This document shows, piece by piece, positions 1 through 5,266 of a stretch of 16,808 bases of DNA. Each line of letters opens with the position of its first letter. Position 1 is the stretch's first letter. The position numbers and the translations under genes were made by a program. The stretch is taken from the NCBI GenBank assembly GCA_945872805.1, contig CAMCBE010000013.1, forward strand, positions 1 to 16,808, read 5' to 3'. This DNA is from Chitinophaga pinensis (GTDB lineage Bacteria > Bacteroidota > Bacteroidia > Chitinophagales > Chitinophagaceae). A model generated the notes under the pieces. That model made no database searches. It was not told where the DNA came from and saw only the letters and a program-made list of their open reading frames with translations.

Positions 1-95
1 GTTTTTTGAGCTTTTTTATGATACCGATCAATAACATAATGAAATTCAGGTTCAGACAGATTTGTAAAATTGTTCAATCGTACTCTTCGATTCAA

Positions 96-593
96 CTAGG
101 TGAAGTCACTATCATGGCCTTTATTCAAAACCGCTTCAATCAACTTGCACATTTTTTCATCATCCTTGCTAACATCAGTTTCTGCTCCAACCCGATCATA
201 GATAAAACAAAACTGCATTTCTTCGGGATGAGAAGGAAGCTGAATATCAAAAAAGACTTCAGTTAGATATCTGTAGCGATCTCTAATATTTGTCATGCGA
301 TCATTAAATATCAATAAAATGCGATTATACCTAAGTTGGACAGACCATCTTGCCACATGATCATAGACTTCAATGTCTGATAAATCTTCCTGTGGACGTA
401 TAGTCTCAAACAGCTTTATCTTATCCCGGATACGGATATTTAACGATGGAGGCAGGGCATTCTTCTCTGGAATAGTTGGTTTTAAAACAGTTGAATTCAC
501 CTCACCCGATTCTTCATTCGAAGGAAGCTGTTCTTTTTCTAAACCCATTTTAAAAATGGAAGTAATTTGGTTTAATACTAAGCCTGAATCCAT
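96..593 (-). CDS. Unrecognised 165-residue protein
   Basis: I do not recognise this protein. It is intact and starts with ATG. The first 50 residues are polar and low in complexity, with many Glu, Ser, Asn and Pro, and look disordered. From about residue 52 there is a denser, charged, probably folded part containing RIRDKIKLFE, then alternating hydrophobic stretches (WSVQLRYNRILLIFND and YLTEVFFDIQLP), then an acidic end. There is no signal peptide, membrane segment or metal-binding cluster. It is divergent from yidD, with 124 bp between the starts. After its TAG stop the same frame stays open for the remaining 31 codons to the left edge, beginning with TTG. This could be a following gene, readthrough or chance. 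I give no function. Confidence 0.6.
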   Translation of the reverse strand: MDSGLVLNQITSIFKMGLEKEQLPSNEESGEVNSTVLKPTIPEKNALPPSLNIRIRDKIKLFETIRPQEDLSDIEVYDHVARWSVQLRYNRILLIFNDRMTNIRDRYRYLTEVFFDIQLPSHPEEMQFCFIYDRVGAETDVSKDDEKMCKLIEAVLNKGHDSDFT

Positions 594-717
594 CTACGAT
601 TTTTTTCTAAAATTCGTATCAGAACCTGCCCATATCAAGTTAAAATCAACTGCTAATGAAGGGAATTTACCCAAATAGAGCATGGGTTTTCACCGAAATG
701 AATAGCTTTACCATTAG

Positions 718-957
718 ATGACAAAGCTTACCCTACTATTTCGAAAGGTGTTGATTGCGCCTTTTGTATTATTAATCAATCTCTATAGATGGACCATCTC
801 ACCATGGATTGGACCAAAGTGTAGGTATACGCCCACATGCTCGCAGTATGCACTTGATGCATTTAGAAAATACGGAGTCATTAAAGGGTTTTGGAGATCC
901 CTTAAACGTGTTTCACGATGCCATCCTTGGGGAGGCAGTGGCTATGATCCTGCCTGA
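718..957 (+). CDS. yidD: YidD, membrane protein insertion efficiency factor
   Basis: This small protein (79 residues) belongs to the YidD family, known to sit at the inner face of the cytoplasmic membrane near the Sec/YidC exit and to help membrane proteins insert. A hydrophobic, probably amphipathic N-terminus (residues 5-30) is followed by the family core: CRYTPTCSQYALDAFRKYG (about residues 36-54), then GFWRSLKRVSRCHPWGGSGYDP at the end. The conserved Cys residues and the RCHPWG and GYDP motifs are intact. The start is fixed by a TAG directly before the ATG. In many bacteria yidD lies right behind rnpA; here tadA and sodA lie between them and yidD runs the opposite way. Its last 16 bp overlap the 3' end of sodA. 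Confidence 0.93.
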   Translation: MTKLTLLFRKVLIAPFVLLINLYRWTISPWIGPKCRYTPTCSQYALDAFRKYGVIKGFWRSLKRVSRCHPWGGSGYDPA

Positions 958-1547
958 AAACGCTCAGCAATTTTTTTCCAACTCACTACTGCCCAGAAAG
1001 CATTGAGGTATTCTGCTCTGCGATTTTGATACTTCAAATAGTATGCGTGTTCCCAAACATCAGCACCCAACAGCGGCGTTCCTTTTACTTCGGCAACGTC
1101 CATCAATGGATTGTCTTGATTAGGGGTAGATGAAATTTCTAATTTGCCATCTTTCAACAACAACCAGGCCCATCCACTTCCAAAACGCGTCATTCCAGCA
1201 TTGTTGAATTTCTCCTTGAAAGCATCAAAAGAACCAAAAGAGGCATCAATAGCTGCTGCAAGTGCTCCTTCGGGAGTGCCACCAGCTTGAGGCGCAAGAC
1301 TTTCCCAGAAAAAACTATGGTTCCAATGTCCACCACCGTTGTTGCGAACAGCAGGTGAAATAGATCCTGCAACAGCAACCAATTCTTCAAGCGATTTGCC
1401 TTCATTTGGTGTTCCAGCAACAGCTTTATTTAGATTGTCTACATAAGCTTGGTGATGTTTACCATGGTGAATCTGCATGGTTAATGTATCGATATGTGGC
1501 TCAAGTGCCTCGTGTGCGTATGGTAATGCGGGTAATGTAAATGACAT
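942..1547 (-). CDS. sodA: Superoxide dismutase, Mn/Fe family, Mn-like
   Basis: This cytoplasmic enzyme converts superoxide to oxygen and hydrogen peroxide. At 201 residues it is of normal family length. The four metal ligands are visible: His27 (in MQIHHGKHHQAY), His77 (in GGHWNHSFFW), and Asp163 and His167 (in DVWEHAYY). Gly71-73 before HWNH, Gln144 in NQDNPL and the motif GSGWAWL point to the manganese or cambialistic subgroup; typical Fe enzymes carry AAQxWNH and GSGWTWL. There is no signal peptide. The last residues (FQAGS) are encoded inside the 3' end of yidD, a convergent overlap of 16 bp with no terminator between. A possible promoter lies at 1564-1594, inside the neighbouring hairpin element. 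Metal preference is inferred from motifs only. Confidence 0.95.
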   Translation of the reverse strand: MSFTLPALPYAHEALEPHIDTLTMQIHHGKHHQAYVDNLNKAVAGTPNEGKSLEELVAVAGSISPAVRNNGGGHWNHSFFWESLAPQAGGTPEGALAAAIDASFGSFDAFKEKFNNAGMTRFGSGWAWLLLKDGKLEISSTPNQDNPLMDVAEVKGTPLLGADVWEHAYYLKYQNRRAEYLNAFWAVVSWKKIAERFQAGS

Positions 1548-1563
1548 GGTTATAAATTTTGAA

Positions 1564-1594
1564 TAAAGTTAATTATTTAAGGCAAGTAGGCAAT
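1564..1594 (-). promoter_or_regulatory. Candidate sodA promoter (Bacteroidota type)
   Basis: On the minus strand ATTG (1591-1594), 19 nt, then TAACTTTA (1564-1571) resembles the Bacteroidota -33/-7 pattern TTTG-N19-TAnnTTTG, with one mismatch in each box. Transcription would start about 10 nt before the sodA ATG. The -33 box lies within the left arm of the heptad hairpin. This is prediction by eye only. Confidence 0.35.
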
Positions 1595-1665
1595 AGGCTA
1601 GAGGGAATAGTTTTTAAAGTTATATGAATAATCTTTTTTCACTATTGCCTATTGCCTACTTGCCT
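1579..1665. repeat. Heptad-repeat hairpin between tadA and sodA
   Basis: The arms at 1580-1597 and 1648-1665 are an 18-bp perfect inverted repeat made of units of about 7 bp (GGCAAGTA, GGCAATA). Beyond the core the left arm continues GGCTAGA GGGAATA GT while the right arm, read in reverse, continues GGCAATA GT, so the arms differ by one extra 7-bp unit. The 3' end of tadA, including its TAG stop at 1656-1658, lies inside the right arm. The element could act as a 3'-end stabiliser or weak terminator of the tadA transcript, but it has no clean T-tract after the stem. Confidence 0.75.
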
Positions 1666-2105
1666 CGTTTGCTTTTGAAAAATGCCTTCATCAACGAAGA
1701 CGCTTCTTCTGCTAGTAGGCCGGTTAAAATCTGGGTTTTGGGATGGAATGGATTACGTTCTTGGGTATATACTTGATGACCGTTTTTGACATCTTCAGCA
1801 CCCCATACGATTTTTCCAATCTTGCTCCAATGCAATGCACCAGCGCACATCAAACAGGGCTCTACCGTTACATATAAAGTTGCATCAGGAAGGTATTTTG
1901 AACCCAATGCATTGAAGGCGGAAGTCAGTGCAATAATTTCAGCATGGGCTGTTGGATCGTTCAATTTTTCAACCATATTATACCCACGAGAAATGATGCG
2001 GTTATTGATTACCACCACAGCACCTACAGGCACTTCGCCTTCCTCGAATGCCTTTTCGGCCTCGCGCAATGCCATCTTCATAAAATATTCTTCACCCATT
2101 TCCAT
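1656..2105 (-). CDS. tadA: tRNA-specific adenosine deaminase TadA
   Basis: This enzyme deaminates adenosine 34 to inosine in the anticodon of tRNA-Arg(ACG), which allows wobble reading of CGN codons. At 149 residues it is of typical length. The zinc/catalytic signature of the cytidine-deaminase fold is complete: HAE (His54 ligand, Glu56 proton shuttle) and PCLMCAGAL (Cys84 and Cys87 ligands). The stretch GEVPVGAVVV (23-32) is also typical. The ATG lies 3 nt after the rnpA stop, so the two are probably cotranscribed and translationally coupled. A second ATG lies two codons in (MEMGEEYF), so the exact start is slightly open. The C-terminal residues RGK and the stop codon are formed by the downstream repeat element. 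Confidence 0.95.
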   Translation of the reverse strand: MEMGEEYFMKMALREAEKAFEEGEVPVGAVVVINNRIISRGYNMVEKLNDPTAHAEIIALTSAFNALGSKYLPDATLYVTVEPCLMCAGALHWSKIGKIVWGAEDVKNGHQVYTQERNPFHPKTQILTGLLAEEASSLMKAFFKSKRGK

Positions 2106-2108
2106 CGT

Positions 2109-2519
2109 CTACAGGGTTTGTTTTACGATTAACTCCTCAGAAAGTTTAGCCAGTATCTTTTTTACGGATACACTAATGACCGAATAGTCGGCAATCTGAT
2201 GATCAGCATAAACAAAAAATAAATCTAATGTAAAAGAAGATGCTTCCAATTCTGCTCTTAGTTCACTATTTTGAAGCCGATACGCCTCTCTGATCCTACG
2301 TTTCAGCTGATTTCTATCCACGGCCCGTTTAAAATTTCGAGCGCCTACGGTGACTCCCATATGCAAGACTTCGCTCTTTCCTTCTACCCCTTTTTTATCT
2401 TCAAACAAATAATAAATAGATAACGGAAACTGCTTCATGCGATGCCCCGCATTAAAAAGCGCACGAATTTTCGTGTAGCTTTTAAGACGTTCGTGTTTTG
2501 AAAGTGTGTGTTTGGGCAT
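2109..2519 (-). CDS. rnpA: Ribonuclease P protein component
   Basis: This is the protein subunit of RNase P, which helps the catalytic RNA cut the 5' leader from precursor tRNAs. At 136 residues it is slightly longer than usual. The N-terminal KHERLKSYTKIRALFNAGH and the RNA-binding signature FKRAVDRNQLKRRIREAYR (about residues 63-81) identify it. The usual RNRxKR core appears here as RNQLKR. It is separated from rpmH by 341 bp holding a terminator and a large repeat hairpin, much wider than the compact rpmH-rnpA spacing of most bacteria. No clear promoter was found in that gap. tadA follows after 3 nt. Confidence 0.93.
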   Translation of the reverse strand: MPKHTLSKHERLKSYTKIRALFNAGHRMKQFPLSIYYLFEDKKGVEGKSEVLHMGVTVGARNFKRAVDRNQLKRRIREAYRLQNSELRAELEASSFTLDLFFVYADHQIADYSVISVSVKKILAKLSEELIVKQTL

Positions 2520-2528
2520 GGCTTATTA

Positions 2529-2793
2529 AGACGTGGGATGAGAGACGTGAGATGAGAGGGGTTGGAAGATGTGGGTTAGGGGTTGGGGTTGTGGGTTAGG
2601 AGTTAGATGTTAGACGTTAGATGTTAGACATTAGACGTTAGACATTAGATGTTAGATAGTAAGTTACTTTAATTATGCTTTCAACCCCCAACTTCTAACC
2701 TCGAACTCCCAACCCCTAACCCCAACCCCTAACCCACATCTTCCAACCCCTCTCATCTCACGTCTCTAATCTCACGTCTCTAATCTCACGTCT
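2529..2793. repeat. Large heptad-repeat inverted repeat, rpmH-rnpA gap
   Basis: A perfect 50-bp inverted repeat (2541-2590 with 2718-2767) encloses a 127-bp spacer. Almost the whole left half, 2529-2658, divides into consecutive 7-bp units with one 6-bp slip: AGACGTG, AGATGAG, AGGGGTT and so on, then TTAGAYR units. The right half read in reverse has the same grammar. Outside the core the right arm carries three copies of the 14-bp block AGACGTGAGATTAG (the innermost with G for the second T of TTAG) where the left arm has two. This stretch of more than 300 bp holds no gene apart from this element and the rpmH terminator. Confidence 0.85.
2603..2658. repeat. Eight tandem copies of TTAGAYR
   Basis: Eight exact-length 7-bp copies without gaps: TTAGATG, TTAGACG, TTAGATG, TTAGACA, TTAGACG, TTAGACA, TTAGATG and TTAGATA. 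Variation is limited to positions 6 and 7 and is all transitions. The array sits in the loop side of the large inverted repeat. Confidence 0.9.
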
Positions 2794-2801
2794 GTTTCCA
2801 C

Positions 2802-2832
2802 AAAAATAGCCCCAGAAATTCATCTGGAGCTA
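2802..2832 (-). terminator. Rho-independent terminator after rpmH
   Basis: On the minus strand TAGCTCCAGA and TCTGGGGCTA form a 10-bp stem (one U-G pair) around a 6-nt loop, followed by TTTTT. It begins 28 nt after the rpmH stop. This should end most rpmH transcripts, so that the ribosomal protein is made in excess over RnpA. Confidence 0.75.
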
Positions 2833-2860
2833 TAGTTATGTAAAAACAATACTAGACTGT

Positions 2861-3016
2861 TTATTTCAATCTGCTGTTGTCAGAAACAGTAAGTCTTTTA
2901 CGACCTTTCTTCCTTCTGCTTGCCAATACCCTGCGGCCATTAGCTGATTCCATTCTTTTTCGGAAACCATGTACAGATTTTCTGCGTCTGCGATGGGGTT
3001 GATATGTACGTTTCAT
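2861..3016 (-). CDS. rpmH: 50S ribosomal protein L34
   Basis: L34 is a small basic protein of the large ribosomal subunit. The 51-residue form starting MKRTYQPHRRRRKSVHGFR matches the family from its first residue, so I chose the ATG at 3014-3016. The frame stays open to an ATG at 3073, but that would add 19 residues unlike any L34. The core is standard: FRKRMESANGRRVLASRRKKGRKRL. The C-terminus carries a short extra tail, TVSDNSRLK, as seen in Bacteroidota forms. The leader contains a small GACCG/CGGTC hairpin at 3047-3063. A terminator follows the gene at 2802-2832. Confidence 0.95.
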   Translation of the reverse strand: MKRTYQPHRRRRKSVHGFRKRMESANGRRVLASRRKKGRKRLTVSDNSRLK

Positions 3017-3118
3017 AATGCTTTCTTTTCCTTTATTATTAAATACGACCGGGAGAAGCGGTCTTTTTTTCAATCTTTACCACGGGTCACCACACCCTAT
3101 GGCTCTGTGAAAGGACGG

Positions 3119-3149
3119 CGAAGATAGGGTTTATTTTTGAATATAGAAA
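3119..3149 (-). promoter_or_regulatory. Candidate rpmH promoter (Bacteroidota type)
   Basis: On the minus strand TTTC (3146-3149), 19 nt, then TATCTTCG (3119-3126) resembles TTTG-N19-TAnnTTTG with one mismatch per box. It would give a leader of about 95 nt. This is a by-eye prediction. Confidence 0.3.
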
Positions 3150-3230
3150 TTAGGTCGCAGAACTTAACGCATCTATTAATAATGAGTGTAATGGGGCGAT
3201 AGCAGAGAAAGGGTAACATGGATTCGAGCC

Positions 3231-4070
3231 CTAACCCGGTAAAATTGCCTGTTGAGCCAAGACATTTTCTCCCCAAAATAGAGAAGCCTTATGTTGAAAT
3301 GACGAGAGATCGCCAGTTGTAAAAAAATCAATGGATGTTTGAGCTTCAGTCCGACTAATTTGCTGTTCCATGGCTGGGTGCCTCTTTAGGTAAGCGGCTA
3401 AGCTAGAAGCGACAATATCTCCTTGGGAGATCACTTGAATACCACGAGGCAATTGAGCCTCAATCTTTTGCATGAGCAACGGATAATGCGTGCAAGCCAA
3501 AAGAATAGTGTCTATATAGGGAGACTGTTCCAATAAAAGATCTAAACATTCCTTGACAATACCATCAGCTTCTTCAGCATGATGTAGTCCATTTTCAACC
3601 AATGGGACCCACTTAGGACAAGCCTGTTGAAACACCTTGACATCAGGAAAAAATTTAGCAATTTCAATGGCATAGGATCCTGAATCTACTGTGCCCTGCG
3701 TACCTAAAATGCCGATATGATCCGTTTCTGTGTAATCACCTATCACTTCGGTCGTTGGACGAATAACGCCCAACACCCTTTTATTTGGAGCAAGGCCTGG
3801 AAGGTCTTTTTGCTGAATCGTACGTAGTGCTTTAGCCGATGATGTGTTACAGGCTAAAACTACTAATGGGCAACCTTGTTGGAATAGCCATTCAACGGCT
3901 TCTAAGGTATATTGATACACCGTCTCAAAACTTCTTGGGCCGTATGGAGCTCTTGCATTATCGCCTAAGTAAATGAACTCATATTGAGGCAATGCATGTG
4001 CAATTTCCCTAAGTATGGTGAGTCCACCGAGGCCAGAATCGAATACTCCTATTGGATGTTTACTAGACAT
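3231..4070 (-). CDS. murI: Glutamate racemase
   Basis: MurI interconverts L- and D-glutamate in the cytoplasm and supplies the D-Glu of peptidoglycan stem peptides. At 279 residues it is of normal length. The two catalytic cysteines are present in their motifs, Cys74 in ACNTSSA and Cys193 in ACTHYPLL, as are the N-terminal FDSGLGGL with Asp11 and the substrate loop APYGPR. The start cannot lie much further in, because FDSGLGG begins at residue 10. The gene follows the two ompH genes, a common Bacteroidota order. Only 3 nt separate the ATG from the T-tract of a strong terminator (4074-4104), so there is no room for a normal leader: expression must come from readthrough or a leaderless start. 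No promoter was recognised. Confidence 0.96.
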   Translation of the reverse strand: MSSKHPIGVFDSGLGGLTILREIAHALPQYEFIYLGDNARAPYGPRSFETVYQYTLEAVEWLFQQGCPLVVLACNTSSAKALRTIQQKDLPGLAPNKRVLGVIRPTTEVIGDYTETDHIGILGTQGTVDSGSYAIEIAKFFPDVKVFQQACPKWVPLVENGLHHAEEADGIVKECLDLLLEQSPYIDTILLACTHYPLLMQKIEAQLPRGIQVISQGDIVASSLAAYLKRHPAMEQQISRTEAQTSIDFFTTGDLSSFQHKASLFWGENVLAQQAILPG

Positions 4071-4073
4071 GGT

Positions 4074-4104
4074 AAAAAAAAGCCGAAACGTTTGTTTCGG
4101 CTTT
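4074..4104 (-). terminator. Strong rho-independent terminator between ompH and murI
   Basis: On the minus strand GCCGAAAC and GTTTCGGC form a perfect stem, extended to 11 bp by AAA/TTT, around a 4-nt loop, and are followed by eight T. It lies just after the second ompH stop and ends 3 nt before the murI ATG. Confidence 0.85.
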
Positions 4105-4109
4105 AGAAT

Positions 4110-4643
4110 TTATTTAGCAGGAGTTTTCGGGACAACTGCAGATGCGGCCAATTTCTTCTTTACTAATGGAAGGATATCATCTCCTTCAGGGGAAACAACC
4201 AATGCTTCTTTGCGGAAAACATACGTATATCCGTTCGCTTTAGCTACTTCTGAAATAAGTTGATTTGCTTTCTGTGCAACAGGAGCCATCAACTCTTCTT
4301 GTTTTTGCTGCATTTGTTGCTGATAGCTTTGTTCGAAACCTTGTAGTTCAACCAAAAGCTTTTTCATTTTTTCTTTATTAGCAATCTTTACAGCATTGCC
4401 CATTTTCACTGAATCGGCCTTAAAGATGCTATCCTGGCGATTAAGTTCTTTCAATGTTTCGCCATAATTGATTTGAAGAGCACTATCAAATTGTGCGATA
4501 TCCGCCATAGATTTTTTATACTCAGGCATCAATTGAACAACTTCATCGATGCTGATATAGCCAGACTTACTTTGAGCAGAGAGGAAAGGGTTGAAGGCAA
4601 GGAGGGCGATCATCACCAGACCAATAGATAAAAAATTTTTCAT
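4110..4643 (-). CDS. ompH: OmpH/Skp-family periplasmic chaperone (second copy)
   Basis: Skp-like proteins are periplasmic trimers that hold unfolded outer-membrane proteins on the way to the BAM complex. This 177-residue protein has a signal peptide (residues 1-23, ending LSAQ), the family start SGYISIDEVVQLMPEYKKS, a long charged, Gln-rich helical middle (about 50-130) fitting the coiled-coil tentacles, and a closing strand region NGYTYVFRKEALVVSPEGDDI. The C-terminus carries a short Ala/Pro/Lys tail. It is 46 bp behind the first ompH and is followed at once by a terminator. The two copies share architecture but are clearly different in sequence, so the duplication is old. Confidence 0.88.
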   Translation of the reverse strand: MKNFLSIGLVMIALLAFNPFLSAQSKSGYISIDEVVQLMPEYKKSMADIAQFDSALQINYGETLKELNRQDSIFKADSVKMGNAVKIANKEKMKKLLVELQGFEQSYQQQMQQKQEELMAPVAQKANQLISEVAKANGYTYVFRKEALVVSPEGDDILPLVKKKLAASAVVPKTPAK

Positions 4644-4689
4644 TGCTTCTTAATTGTTTGTTTTTATGAAAATCGAAAATAGTACTTTT

Positions 4690-5199
4690 TTACTTGCTAC
4701 TTAACTCTTTTAAAACATCATCGCTTTTGTCGAGTTTAGGGTCGGCAAAGATAATGGTAATTCCTTCACTTTTGTCTAAAATCAAGTCGAATTGCCTTGC
4801 TACAGCCAGTTTTTGAACGGCATTATACACTTTATCTTGAATTGGCTTTACCAATTCTTGACGCCTCTTGAATAAATCACCCTCGAAGCCAAAACGCTTT
4901 TTTTGAAGGTCTCTCAATTCTTTCTCCTTATTGAAAATATCATCTTCTCTTTTTTTCAATAGCTCCTCGCTTAACATCAACTTCTCTCCTTCGAAATTTC
5001 GATATAATATATCTAGGGCTGCTTGCTTTTCATCTATTTCAAGTTGCCACTGAGCACTAAACGCATTCAATTTATCTTGAGCTGTTTTGTATTCTGGCAA
5101 TTTGCTTAAAATATAACGCGTATCAATTACAGCATAACGTTGTGCCTGCAATTGAAATGAAGTTGCGGCCAACAAGATTAAAAAAAAGATCTTTTTCAT
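4690..5199 (-). CDS. ompH: OmpH/Skp-family periplasmic chaperone (first copy)
   Basis: This 169-residue protein has a clear signal peptide (MKKIFFLILLAATSFQLQAQ), then RYAVIDTRYILSKLPEYKTA, the Skp start motif. A long, strongly charged helical stretch (about 40-125, rich in Glu, Lys and Arg) fits the coiled coil. A C-terminal strand motif, FDLILDKSEGITIIFADPKLD, closes the body domain. It lies 67 bp downstream of bamA, so chaperone and receptor are probably made together. Relative to the second copy its helical arm is more charged and it lacks the Ala/Pro tail, which may mean partly different clients; this is inference. Confidence 0.88.
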   Translation of the reverse strand: MKKIFFLILLAATSFQLQAQRYAVIDTRYILSKLPEYKTAQDKLNAFSAQWQLEIDEKQAALDILYRNFEGEKLMLSEELLKKREDDIFNKEKELRDLQKKRFGFEGDLFKRRQELVKPIQDKVYNAVQKLAVARQFDLILDKSEGITIIFADPKLDKSDDVLKELSSK

Positions 5200-5266
5200 A
5201 ATGAGTCTTTTAATGGTTTCTGTTTGCTTCTAAGGTATGTAATTCACAGTAATTTGAAAATAACTT

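Noticed and set aside
2529..2793. CRISPR-like array or an insertion sequence
   Set aside because: Units are 7 bp with no unique spacers, no cas genes are near, and there is no transposase or target-site duplication.
3047..3069. Plus-strand terminator (GACCG/CGGTC stem plus T-run)
   Set aside because: The stem is only 5 bp and no plus-strand gene precedes it; on the minus strand it is just part of the rpmH leader.
3017..3073. 19-residue N-terminal extension of L34
   Set aside because: L34 proteins begin at MKRTYQP; the upstream part contains a leader hairpin.
2520..3230. Replication origin near rpmH-rnpA
   Set aside because: In some bacteria oriC lies here, but there is no dnaA or dnaN and no cluster of TTATCCACA boxes.
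3220..3232. tRNA T-arm-like sequence or attachment site (GGGCTCGAATCC on the minus strand)
   Set aside because: It lacks the TTC of the T-loop, there is no acceptor, anticodon or D-arm nearby, and no integrase.
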